NCBI GenBank assembly: GCA_050633885.1
Contig: JBOEHK010000001.1
Span: 620,001-684,000 of the forward strand
Length of the DNA: 64,000 bases
Reading direction: 5' to 3'
Source: JAWSVE01 sp050633885
GTDB taxonomy: Bacteria; Pseudomonadota; Gammaproteobacteria; Pseudomonadales; Cellvibrionaceae
Shown here: positions 42,721 through 51,520 of the stretch, piece by piece
Position numbering within the stretch: position 1 is the stretch's first letter
Layout: each line of letters starts with the position of its first letter
Notes under the pieces: model-generated
Told to the model about the DNA's origin: nothing
Seen by the model: only the letters and a program-made list of their open reading frames with translations
Databases searched by the model: none
Translations under genes and position numbers: made by a program

Positions 42721-42825
42721 GTGGAAGACTATCTTGAAGAATTATTAGAAAAGAGCATGACTGAGAATCTTAATGATGAATTGCTCGAAGATGAAGACTT
42801 ACTGGATGAGCTTGTAGAGGTCTGA
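42721..42825 (+). CDS. Short acidic ORF (34 aa)
   Basis: A GTG start with a near-ideal AAAGGAG 6-7 bases upstream opens a frame of 34 residues beginning MEDYLEELLEKSMTENLNDE and continuing with a Leu/Asp/Glu-rich end. It would make a strongly acidic amphipathic helix. I do not recognise it. It lies alone between tRNA-Asp and the coiled-coil gene. The ribosome site and the clean acidic composition argue for a real gene; the small size argues for caution. Confidence 0.5.
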   Translation: MEDYLEELLEKSMTENLNDELLEDEDLLDELVEV

Positions 42826-43090
42826 TCCTATATGGTGAAAAATGTTTTGCTTTATTACTTCATCTTAGGATTAATCGTTATGACTAATCTAAAAAGTATA
42901 ACGCAGTGATTTTGTTTGTTTTTTCCTTGCTAATGATGTCATTTCAAGTGAAAAATATTAGAAATTGACTATCTGATCACACAGTATTTTCCCGTTGTCG
43001 ACCATAATTAACTTACCTAGTTTTTATATCGATTTAGGATTGACTCTATTTGAGACATGATTTCTCAATGAGTGCAACTATAGGTTTGAC

Positions 43091-44461
43091 ATGGTTTCTT
43101 CAGACACTGAATTCTCAGAAGCAATTATTTTTATTGCCCAAAATCGGGTTACCCGAGAGATGCTCTATTCGGAATTTGAAGCGATTCTTGATGGCTTTAT
43201 CCCCCTTCCTGACTTGGCGAATAATCGTTGTCATGCAGTTTACCTTCGCGTAAATACTCAATTATCAATTACCTCAGCCGTTTTCTTTAATATTAAGTTT
43301 GGACCCGATGGTCATCCTGATAAACGTTGGAACGTGCCTTTAGAGCAGTTAGCTGATAATTCTGCTCGTGGACCAGACTTAGGTTCCGGTCCAATACGAT
43401 TAGCCTGTCATAGCCAATGCTGTATTGCTTGGCAGAGACAAAACCTTTGGGATCCCGACATGAGCCCAGGTTCCAATAATTTTGTTTTGTTGAGAAAGGC
43501 AATTAGTGAAAATCGATTAGGACTTCGTTTTGTTGAAGAGGTTGAAGATGATGAGTCCAATGTAGAATTATTGAATTCTCGAAGAAAAATTGATGAGCTT
43601 GAAATTGAACAACGACTATCAACCCAGTTTCAAAAAGTTTACGAACAAAAGTTTCGTGATCGATTAGCGCAAGTATTAAAAGAGCAGCGCTTAAGAATTT
43701 TAACATTAAATTCAAAAAGAAAATTAGAGTCGCAGCAATTACAGCTCACACATCAGCAGCGTATTAATGAGTATCGCGATCAAATAGAACTTTATGAGAA
43801 AAAATTAACAACGACTGAAGAGCGAAATAAAGACTTAAAAGAAGTCGTAGAAGCACAAGCGCAAAAAGTCGAAGGTCTACGAGAGTACTTCGAAAACAAG
43901 TTAAAGACGGTGCAACTGGATGAAAACTTTCAGCTTCAGTCAATGCAAGAAAATGTAGAGGCTGAAGTCTCTGCAAAAATTGAAGCAGCGACTTTAGATA
44001 TTCGCGAGCAATTACAAATGCGCGAAATTGAATTGATGTATCGTGCGGAACAAGAATTAAGTTTAGAAGAAGAAATTCAACGACTACGCGAAGAAAACCA
44101 GCGATTGCTTGGCAATAGCAGTGAGCAGCTATTAGAAAAGTTAGAGAATGCTGGATTGAATTTTGTTGCTTATCATGCCGGAGCGGGTCATCTCACGGTA
44201 CCGCTTGAAGAGATGAGTAATTATTTGGCAAACCCTGTTGCTTACGTCGCCGTTAAGTGTGGTGTGACTGAAAAGCACTACCGTGAATGGTTGATTCATC
44301 ACAAGTCGCCAACCTGTCAGGCATTAAATTCTCGCGGTGAAGTATGTTCTGATTTTATCGAGCGCGTTCCAACGCCCGGTCAATTCCACCCTGGAGAAAA
44401 TGATCGATGTGATCATCATAGAGCAACTCCTTTAGCTAAAGTCGCTTTGCTTCGCCCCTAA
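43091..44461 (+). CDS. Coiled-coil protein of unknown function with Cys/His C-terminus
   Basis: A 456-residue soluble protein I cannot place in a named family with certainty. Residues 1-150 are globular (FIAQNRVTREMLYSEFEAIL, VYLRVNTQLSI, HSQCCIAWQRQNLWDP). Residues 155-340 are a long Gln/Glu/Lys/Arg-rich coiled coil. Residues 345-456 form a second globular part (NFVAYHAGAGHLTVPLEEM, NPVAYVAVKCGVTEKHYREW) ending in a Cys/His set spaced C-x9-C-x20-C-D-H-H, a possible metal site. The globular ends look conserved rather than random. A structural or chromosome-organising role is only a guess. The gene is monocistronic as far as I can see. Confidence 0.8.
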   Translation: MVSSDTEFSEAIIFIAQNRVTREMLYSEFEAILDGFIPLPDLANNRCHAVYLRVNTQLSITSAVFFNIKFGPDGHPDKRWNVPLEQLADNSARGPDLGSGPIRLACHSQCCIAWQRQNLWDPDMSPGSNNFVLLRKAISENRLGLRFVEEVEDDESNVELLNSRRKIDELEIEQRLSTQFQKVYEQKFRDRLAQVLKEQRLRILTLNSKRKLESQQLQLTHQQRINEYRDQIELYEKKLTTTEERNKDLKEVVEAQAQKVEGLREYFENKLKTVQLDENFQLQSMQENVEAEVSAKIEAATLDIREQLQMREIELMYRAEQELSLEEEIQRLREENQRLLGNSSEQLLEKLENAGLNFVAYHAGAGHLTVPLEEMSNYLANPVAYVAVKCGVTEKHYREWLIHHKSPTCQALNSRGEVCSDFIERVPTPGQFHPGENDRCDHHRATPLAKVALLRP

Positions 44462-45055
44462 CGTTTCTACCCAGCGTATCAACGTTATTCCTTCCATTAA
44501 TATTTTTTCAGTTAATCACTCTGCATTTTTGTACGCGCCCCATACGTTATTGTCTCTTCCTCAGTCTCGATTTTAGGATTCATTCATCATGTTGTTGCTT
44601 ATTAGGCGATTGTTTTTGTTGAAATCTTAGTTGTCTTATTCTTACAAAAATCGTCACTACAAAACGTATTGCTAGAAATACGAGGCCACAAACAGTTAGC
44701 CATTTTAATGAGTTAGTTGTTACTAAGTACCTCTGAATAGAAGGCTTAGAGGCTTTTTTTAAAACAAAACTTATTTTCTGTAATGATTTATTCTTATTTT
44801 ATTTGATAAACAAAAATCCTCCCGAGTTAAATGTTTTTGGCATCAAAGCTGCAAGTATCTAAGCCAACGTTAATGAGAGATTGGGATAAGCAATAATTCC
44901 CGATAAATACGAAAGAAGTAGTGTCGAGCAGCTAGGTTAACTAACCCTCTAGGGCCAATAGTTGACAGTTTTCGTCACTCGATACATCGGCAAGTACTAT
45001 GACAAAGAAATCGGATATTGAAGCCGAAAAAAGGCAGTTTGAAGAGGGCGGTAAC
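44462..45055. other. Intergenic region before the CNB-rhodanese gene
   Basis: About 590 bases without a supported gene. A short GC-poor hairpin (CCTCT with AGAGG, followed by CTTTTTTT near 44752) may end transcription of the upstream gene. TTGACA at 44962 with TACATC 15 bases later is a possible promoter; transcription from it would start near 45000 and so favours the downstream ATG at 45056 for the next gene. Confidence 0.35.
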
Positions 45056-46282
45056 ATGAAAAGCACAGCATTAGTGGATAGTGGTGTAGCACGCGGTGAT
45101 GAGAATCCTGTTGTAGGAAGAGAGCGCATGACAGGATTGGATGCGAAAGCGATGCAAGATGCTGATAAAAGCCAAAGAGAGTTGGATCTCGACATACACT
45201 TGGCTCGTTCTCTATCGCCTTTAAATGCCTTAACGGAAAGTCATTTAGCAGAACTACTTCGCAATAGCACTATCGAGGTTGTGTTTCGCGGGCAAGCGCT
45301 ATTTGAGTCGGGCTCTTATGATGGTCAGCATATCTATTTGTTGCATGGCGATATTGAGCTTCTTGATAACAATAGTGAAGTCAGGTTAGTTCGTGCAGGA
45401 AACAGCACATTACCCATTGCTCATCATCAGCCTAGAACCTGTCGTGCAATGGCTAAATCGGATTGCAGCGTGTTAAGGGTCGATAGCGAATACCTCGACA
45501 AAATGTTGGCATGGAGTCAGGTTGCCGAATATCTTTTACTCGATATTTCTTATCAGCGTGATCTTGATGAAGACGCTGAATGGATGATGACGATTTTAAA
45601 ATCAAACTTATTTTTCAAAGTTCCTCCTACCAATGCACATGTCATTTTCGATCGACTTAAAACAATGATGGTCGGTGCAGGAGAGGCCGTTTTGAGGCAA
45701 GGCGAAATTGGCGATAACTGTTATTTTATTAAGCAGGGTAAAGCTGAAGTACGCCAATCCCCCGATGGTATTACACCTCCCGTTAAAATTGCTGAAATTG
45801 GCGAGGGCCGGTGCTTTGGTGAAGACGCACTAGTGAACGAAGCTGTTAGAAACGCCTCAGTTATCATGCAAACGGATGGTGTTTTGATGTACATCTCTAA
45901 GCGTGATTTCTTAAAATTACTCAGAGAGCCAAAAGTAGCAACTGCAGACACAAAAGAAGTTCAAGAGCTTATTGATCAAGGGGCTGTGTGTATTGATGTG
46001 AGAACAGTTGAGGAATATGAAAAAGGCCATTTGGAAAAGGCGATTAATATTCCACTCAATCTCCTTCGAATAAAAACCAGATTATTAGAGAAAGATACTC
46101 AGTACGTGATTTATTGCGATACAGGGCGTCGAAGCCGAGCGGCAACTCATTTATTGAAGAAGAGTAAGCTTAATGCGGTCGCCCTTTTAGGTGGACTCAA
46201 AAGCGCAGCCAAAGAACTATCGCTGCAAACAGATAACCATGATTTTGTTCTGAAAGACGGAAACGTTGTTCAAGGTCAGTAA
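45056..46282 (+). CDS. Double cyclic-nucleotide-binding domain protein with C-terminal rhodanese
   Basis: A soluble protein of about 408 residues from the ATG at 45056, which is preceded by GAGGGCGG; an in-frame ATG at 44999 would add 19 residues. The first CNB-like domain (SPLNALTESHLAELLRNSTI, VFRGQALFESGSYDGQHIYL) is degenerate in its phosphate-binding part. The second is better kept (AGEAVLRQGEIGDNCYFIKQ, EIGEGRCFGEDALVNEAVRN), although the usual RxA of the cassette reads RNA. The C-terminal ~100 residues are rhodanese (CIDVRTVEEYEKGHLEKAIN) with active-site loop CDTGRRS. It may tie a nucleotide or redox signal to sulfur transfer; the ligand is unknown. An intrinsic terminator follows. 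Confidence 0.88.
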   Translation: MKSTALVDSGVARGDENPVVGRERMTGLDAKAMQDADKSQRELDLDIHLARSLSPLNALTESHLAELLRNSTIEVVFRGQALFESGSYDGQHIYLLHGDIELLDNNSEVRLVRAGNSTLPIAHHQPRTCRAMAKSDCSVLRVDSEYLDKMLAWSQVAEYLLLDISYQRDLDEDAEWMMTILKSNLFFKVPPTNAHVIFDRLKTMMVGAGEAVLRQGEIGDNCYFIKQGKAEVRQSPDGITPPVKIAEIGEGRCFGEDALVNEAVRNASVIMQTDGVLMYISKRDFLKLLREPKVATADTKEVQELIDQGAVCIDVRTVEEYEKGHLEKAINIPLNLLRIKTRLLEKDTQYVIYCDTGRRSRAATHLLKKSKLNAVALLGGLKSAAKELSLQTDNHDFVLKDGNVVQGQ

Positions 46283-46327
46283 CTTCTATCTTCTCTCGAA
46301 ACTGTATTCCTCCCTAAGTAGTTATTT

Positions 46328-46351
46328 AGCGCCCATAGGGCGCTTTTTTTT
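46328..46351 (+). terminator. Intrinsic terminator after the CNB-rhodanese gene
   Basis: AGCGCCC (46328-46334) pairs perfectly with GGGCGCT (46338-46344) around ATA, followed by eight T in total. It separates this gene from nadK. Confidence 0.9.
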
Positions 46352-46483
46352 GCTTTTCCGGTTCTTAATCATCTCAATAGGGTTGTGATTGCTAATATTC
46401 AAGCATCTTATTGGCCTATAGCCAGCGCTTTCACGTGACTCATATCCCGGTATAATGGCCAGCCCACTTAGCGAGTAACCAGT

Positions 46484-47380
46484 ATGCCCGAAACAACGCC
46501 TTTCCATTTCTCTTCTATTGGAGTGATTGGTCGTCTAGATAGTGAGAAAGCTGTCTATAGTCTTGAACGCTTAACGGCGTATTTAGAATCTAGAAATGTT
46601 CAAGTCATTTTGGAAGAGGGTACCGCCAGTGTTTTACCTAAAAATGGCTTCACCATTGTCGATAAAACTGAGCTGGGAAAGCAATGTGACCTCGTTATTG
46701 TGGTCGGTGGCGACGGTAGTATGTTATCTGCAGCAAGTGCATTGGCGCGTTACAATGTGCCGTTATTGGGTGTGAACCAAGGGCGGTTGGGATTCTTAAC
46801 CGATATATCTCCTGATGTGATTGAGCCATTAGTCGGTGATGTTCTTGAAGGTAAATATTTAAAAGAAACGCGTTTCATGCTTGGTATGTCAGTGATTAGA
46901 AATGGCAAAACAATGGGTACCGGGGAAGCGTTAAACGATGTTGTCGTTCATCCCGGTAAATTTATTCGGATGATTGAATTTGCTCTTCATATTGATGAGC
47001 AGTTTGTTTACAACCAGCGTTCTGACGGCATTATTATATCGACGCCTACAGGCTCGACCGCTTATGCGTTAAGTGCCGGTGGTCCCTTAGTGCATCCTAG
47101 AATGGATGCGATTGCATTGGTGCCAATGAATCCGCACACGTTAAGCAGTCGAACGATTGTTGTTGACGGCAGCAGCGAAATAAAATTAGTAATCGGCGAA
47201 AATAATACCGCCTTTCCTCACGTCACTTGCGATGGTCATTCTCATGTTGTTACGGAACCTGGTGATGAAATTCATGTCCATAAGCATCCATGGAAGCTAA
47301 ATTTAATTCATCCTCTCAATCATAACTTTTATGATACTTGCCGTACCAAACTAGGATGGCAAACCCAGTACTCCAAATAA
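46484..47380 (+). CDS. nadK: NAD kinase
   Basis: NadK phosphorylates NAD+ to NADP+ in the cytoplasm. At 298 aa the length is usual. The catalytic GGDGS motif lies in VVGGDGSMLSAASAL near residue 72, followed by GVNQGRLGFLTD near 98, LNDVVVHPGK near 150 and the TPTGSTAYALSAGGP loop near 187. It overlaps the rhomboid gene by about 25 bases, so the two are co-transcribed; the same pair occurs in Pseudomonas. Confidence 0.96.
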   Translation: MPETTPFHFSSIGVIGRLDSEKAVYSLERLTAYLESRNVQVILEEGTASVLPKNGFTIVDKTELGKQCDLVIVVGGDGSMLSAASALARYNVPLLGVNQGRLGFLTDISPDVIEPLVGDVLEGKYLKETRFMLGMSVIRNGKTMGTGEALNDVVVHPGKFIRMIEFALHIDEQFVYNQRSDGIIISTPTGSTAYALSAGGPLVHPRMDAIALVPMNPHTLSSRTIVVDGSSEIKLVIGENNTAFPHVTCDGHSHVVTEPGDEIHVHKHPWKLNLIHPLNHNFYDTCRTKLGWQTQYSK

Positions 47381-48327
47381 GGCATTTTTTGAAAACTTTC
47401 CGAGATTTTTATGGGCAGGAATGGCACGAAGTCATTGCGCTACCAATTGAAAAAAATTTATCAGAGTTATCGTCATTACTTTTTCAGCAGCGAGTAGAAC
47501 ATCGTATTACTGAAAATAATGGCGAACAAATTGTCTGGGTAAAAAATACGGCGTTAATACCTCAGTTGCAAGAATTTGTGCAGCAATGGCAATCCGGTGA
47601 AATACATATTGTTAAAGCTGAGAATGAAGAACCCTCATCACTCAACGATGATGAACTTCGGAATATCTCTTCTGATTCGTCATTTTTTTCAACAGGTCTT
47701 AAGCAGGGCTTTCTTTTGCAGCTTTTTTTGGCGCCGCTCACTTCCAGTTTTTTGATATTGTGTTTTATTGGTACGTTGATTGTAGGGTTAGATCTTCAAG
47801 TTATAGATTACAGTTTATTTACCTTCTCGGATGTTAGCGGGTTTCGCCCGGTATTAGATGCCGCATTACATTTTCCATACAGCGAACCTTGGCGATTTAT
47901 CACGCCCATTTTTTTACATTTTGGCATTATGCATATCGTCGGGAACGCTCTATTTTTATGGTATTTCGGAGCTCGATTAGAAAAAGTCTTTGGTCCACTT
48001 TTGTTTCTTTTCTTTGTTGTTGTCGTTGGAGTTGTCTCCAATGTTGCTCAATACGCTTGGGAGATAAATGGAAACTTTGGTGGCTTTTCTGGTGTTAATT
48101 ACGCGTTTGTCGGCTATATTTTAATTCGTCAGCAGATGAAGCCAGATAAAAGATTAAACGTGCCAAGTGGTTTAATTTGGTTTCCAATTATTACCATGAT
48201 ACTAGGTATATTTGGGATGATGGATTTTTTTGCAGGCGGCGCAATTGCAAATACTGCTCACGCCACTGGCTTTATCTTAGGTTTGACTTGGGCATTTTTA
48301 ACGTGCTTTTCAGCGTTGAAAAAATAA
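47356..48327 (+). CDS. Rhomboid-family intramembrane serine protease
   Basis: A polytopic inner-membrane protein of about 323 residues (ATG at 47356; a TTG at 47338 would add six). A soluble N-terminal part of about 110 residues precedes six membrane helices. The rhomboid catalytic pair is present: serine in GGFSGVNYAFVGYIL and histidine in ANTAHATGFILGL. The HxxxN oxyanion helix is FLHFGIMHIVGNALFLWYFG. It should cleave transmembrane substrates that are not known. The genes nadK, rhomboid, DUF1315 and pepN follow each other as in Pseudomonas. Confidence 0.92.
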   Translation: MANPVLQIRHFLKTFRDFYGQEWHEVIALPIEKNLSELSSLLFQQRVEHRITENNGEQIVWVKNTALIPQLQEFVQQWQSGEIHIVKAENEEPSSLNDDELRNISSDSSFFSTGLKQGFLLQLFLAPLTSSFLILCFIGTLIVGLDLQVIDYSLFTFSDVSGFRPVLDAALHFPYSEPWRFITPIFLHFGIMHIVGNALFLWYFGARLEKVFGPLLFLFFVVVVGVVSNVAQYAWEINGNFGGFSGVNYAFVGYILIRQQMKPDKRLNVPSGLIWFPIITMILGIFGMMDFFAGGAIANTAHATGFILGLTWAFLTCFSALKK

Positions 48328-48383
48328 TACTTAAACTCGGTATTTTGAACGTATAGTTAAAAAAATTTAAAGAAAGAGATTCG

Positions 48384-48653
48384 ATGATGGATTTTGAAAA
48401 ACTTCTCGATAGCATTACGCCAGATATTTATAAAAATTTAAAGCAATCAGTTGAGTTGGGGAAATGGCCCAATGGCCAAGCATTAACAAAAGAACAGACA
48501 GCTTTATGTTTGCAAGCAATGATTCGCTTCGAAGAAAAGCATGTTCCTGAAGAGCAGCGAACCGGTTATGTAGAGCCTAAAAAGCCGACGGCGTGTGGCG
48601 ATCATTCCCATGATGATCTCGATGAAGAAAAAACCATTAAGTGGGATTTATAA
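48384..48653 (+). CDS. YeaC-like DUF1315 protein
   Basis: A small soluble protein (89 aa) of the DUF1315/YeaC family, function unknown. The signature is FEKLLDSITPDIYKNLKQSV followed by ELGKWPNGQALTKEQ and CLQAMIRFEEKHVPEEQRTG. The C-terminus has a Cys and two His (CGDHSH) of unclear use. AAAGAGAT lies before the ATG. It belongs to the nadK-pepN gene group by position. Confidence 0.88.
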   Translation: MMDFEKLLDSITPDIYKNLKQSVELGKWPNGQALTKEQTALCLQAMIRFEEKHVPEEQRTGYVEPKKPTACGDHSHDDLDEEKTIKWDL

Positions 48654-48713
48654 TTAGAATCATTTAGTGGCAACATAATTTTGTTTAAACGAAACGACTT
48701 AGAGGACAAAGTT

Positions 48714-51389
48714 GTGAAAGATGCAGCACCAAAAGCTATTTATTTAAAAGATTATTTACCGCCAGCATTTGTAATTAACACAACAGATTTAGTGGTTGAG
48801 TTGACGGATGATGTCACTACGGTTACATCATCTTTGTTGATTGAAAGAAATCCAGATTATAAGGCGGATCAAGCAAAAGACTTGGTTTTAAATGGTGGAA
48901 AGCTCTCGCTGGTTAGCGTGTCTATTGATGATCAGCTATTAGACCGTAGTATGTTTGAAGTGGATGAAAATGGATTGACGATCAGCAATGTGCCTGAACG
49001 TTTTACATTAACTACTGTTGTTGAAATAAAACCTCAAGATAACACTACGCTGGAAGGGCTATACCGATCACAGTCAATCTATTGCACTCAGTGTGAAGCC
49101 GAAGGCTTTCGTAATATTACTTATTACCTTGATCGTCCAGATGTCATGAGTGAATTCACCACAAAAATTATTGCCGATAAAAAACAATTTCCTGTTTTGT
49201 TGGCAAACGGTAATTCTATTGGTGAGGGTGATCTAGAAAATGGCCGACATTGGCGTCAATGGCATGACCCGTTTAAAAAACCCTGCTACCTTTTTGCAAT
49301 GGTGGCGGGAAATCTATCTAAAATTGACGACAAGTTCGTTACTCAATCAGGTCGTGAAGTCGTATTGCAAATCTTTGTGGAGCCAAAAGATTTAGATAAG
49401 TGCGATCACGCCATGGCTTCTCTAAAAAATTCTATGAAGTGGGATGAAGAAGTCTATGGTCGCGAATATGATCTTGATATTTTTATGATTGTTGCGGTCG
49501 ATGATTTCAATATGGGAGCGATGGAAAACAAAGGGCTTAATATTTTCAATACGTCTTGCGTTCTTGCCAAACCAGAAGTGACCACCGACGCCGCCTTTCA
49601 ACGGGTTGAAGCGGTTGTGGCTCACGAATATTTTCATAACTGGTCTGGAAATCGTGTGACTTGTCGAGATTGGTTTCAATTAAGTTTGAAAGAAGGTTTC
49701 ACTGTGTTTCGTGATTCTCAATTTTCTTCTGACATGGGATCGCCAACAGTCAAGCGAGTTGAGGATGTCTCAGTTTTACGAACTATGCAATTTGCAGAAG
49801 ACGCAGGGCCAATGTCGCATCCAGTACAGCCATCTTCTTTTATCGAAATTTCTAATTTTTATACGTTAACTATTTATGAAAAAGGTGCTGAAGTTGTCCG
49901 GATGATTCACAACTTACTTGGCCCTGATTTGTTCCGAAAAGGTAGCGATTTATATTTTGAAAGACACGATGGTCAAGCGGTTACTATCAAAGAATTTACA
50001 GGCGCGATGGAGTTTGTGTCGGGACGTGATCTTACCCAGTTTAAGCATTGGTACACGCAAGCCGGCACACCGATTATTGCTGTCTCCGATGAATATGATG
50101 CGAATAATAAAACTTATACACTAACAGTTAAGCAATCGTGTCCTTCTACACCTAATCAACCAGCTACAGACAAACAACCTTACCATATTCCTCTTGCGAT
50201 GGGATTGATCGGCAATCAAGGCGAGCTGACAGCGACGTTGCATAGTGAATCAGAAAAAAATGTTGCCAATCATTTTGTATTAGAAGTGACTGAACCGGAA
50301 CAGGAATTTGTTTTTACGGGTGTGAGTGAAAATCCCGTACCGTCTTTGCTTAGAAATTTTTCTGCGCCAGTACGCTTGCGTTATGACTACAGTCGTGAAG
50401 ATTTGCTGCAACTTATTCGGTTAGAAAAAGATGGGTTTTCACGTTGGGATGCTTGCCAGAGTTTGGGTGTTAAATTCATTCGGGAAATGATGGCAGCCAA
50501 TGATATTTCGAAAACAGCAACCGATGCAGATTTTATAGCGGCCCTGAAAGAAGTATTGCAGGATGATTCTCTTGATCCTGCCATGGTTGCTTTGATGTTA
50601 AGTTTGCCCTCCGAGGCGTATCTCAGTGAGCTTTCTGATCTTGTTGATATCGATGGTATTCATCAAGCGCGAGAGAAAATGCGTTTTGATATAGCAACAC
50701 AATTATCAGGTTTGCTACAAGAGGTGTACGATCGTTTCAATATCAATGAAGACTACCAAGCAACGGCTGAGCAAATTGCAAAACGTAGTTTGAAGAACAT
50801 AGCGTTACAATACTTGTCTTTGTTGAGTGATGATCGATACGTTGAGCATGCAATAACGCAATATAAAACATCGAATAATATGACAGATACTTTGGCTGCA
50901 CTTCGAGCAATAGTGAATAGTAAAAACAGTCATGCAATGTCGCAAGCAGATGCATTGCTTTCAGATTTTTATGGTCGATTTAAAGAAGAACCATTAGCAA
51001 TAGATCAATGGTTAATGTTACAGGCGACTTCAAATAACAATGTCGGATCGAGAAGCTTAGAAAAAGTAAAAGCGCTCATGACTCATCCTTGTTTTTCATT
51101 GAAGAATCCCAACAAGGTAAGATCACTTATCGGCGCTTTCTGTAATGGAAATTTGGTTTCTTTCCATGCGGAAGACGGTTCTGGTTATCAGTTTTTGGGT
51201 GAACAGGTAAGAGCACTTAATGCTATGAATCCGCAAATTGCCTCACGCCTAGTAACGCCATTAACTCGCTGGAAAAAATACAATGCAAAACGTCAAAAAC
51301 TAATGAAAAAAGAGTTGGAGTTAATTAAAGCCGATCCGGCTTTATCGAAAGATGTTTTTGAAGTGGTGAGTAAAAGCTTGCAGGAGTAG
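48714..51389 (+). CDS. pepN: Aminopeptidase N
   Basis: PepN is a zinc M1 aminopeptidase that trims N-terminal residues from peptides in the cytoplasm. Residues in order: substrate motif GAMENKGLNIFN near 265, zinc site HEYFHNWSGNRVT followed by the second Glu ligand in LKEGFTVFRD, and the M1 tyrosine in TIYEKGAEVVRM. The C-terminal helical domain is complete, giving about 891 aa. I prefer the GTG at 48714, preceded by GAGGA; a TTG at 48681 would add 11 residues without a ribosome site. Confidence 0.96.
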   Translation: MKDAAPKAIYLKDYLPPAFVINTTDLVVELTDDVTTVTSSLLIERNPDYKADQAKDLVLNGGKLSLVSVSIDDQLLDRSMFEVDENGLTISNVPERFTLTTVVEIKPQDNTTLEGLYRSQSIYCTQCEAEGFRNITYYLDRPDVMSEFTTKIIADKKQFPVLLANGNSIGEGDLENGRHWRQWHDPFKKPCYLFAMVAGNLSKIDDKFVTQSGREVVLQIFVEPKDLDKCDHAMASLKNSMKWDEEVYGREYDLDIFMIVAVDDFNMGAMENKGLNIFNTSCVLAKPEVTTDAAFQRVEAVVAHEYFHNWSGNRVTCRDWFQLSLKEGFTVFRDSQFSSDMGSPTVKRVEDVSVLRTMQFAEDAGPMSHPVQPSSFIEISNFYTLTIYEKGAEVVRMIHNLLGPDLFRKGSDLYFERHDGQAVTIKEFTGAMEFVSGRDLTQFKHWYTQAGTPIIAVSDEYDANNKTYTLTVKQSCPSTPNQPATDKQPYHIPLAMGLIGNQGELTATLHSESEKNVANHFVLEVTEPEQEFVFTGVSENPVPSLLRNFSAPVRLRYDYSREDLLQLIRLEKDGFSRWDACQSLGVKFIREMMAANDISKTATDADFIAALKEVLQDDSLDPAMVALMLSLPSEAYLSELSDLVDIDGIHQAREKMRFDIATQLSGLLQEVYDRFNINEDYQATAEQIAKRSLKNIALQYLSLLSDDRYVEHAITQYKTSNNMTDTLAALRAIVNSKNSHAMSQADALLSDFYGRFKEEPLAIDQWLMLQATSNNNVGSRSLEKVKALMTHPCFSLKNPNKVRSLIGAFCNGNLVSFHAEDGSGYQFLGEQVRALNAMNPQIASRLVTPLTRWKKYNAKRQKLMKKELELIKADPALSKDVFEVVSKSLQE

Positions 51390-51419
51390 AGCTTAAATAA
51401 AAGTGGTGAATAAAGGCGT

Positions 51420-51454
51420 CGTTCAAGAAAAGAGTTATTGAATTTTCTTGAGCG
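51420..51454. terminator. Bidirectional hairpin between pepN and mltD
   Basis: CGTTCAAGAAAA (51420-51431) pairs with TTTTCTTGAGCG (51443-51454), one G-T pair, around an 11-base loop, with T-rich sequence after it. The two flanking genes converge on it, so it can end both transcripts. Confidence 0.65.
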
Positions 51455-51520
51455 ATTTTCTTTTAAACTCAAAAACTATAATTTTCTCAATCAATAGAAA
51501 TACAGTTAATCGTGAAGGGA

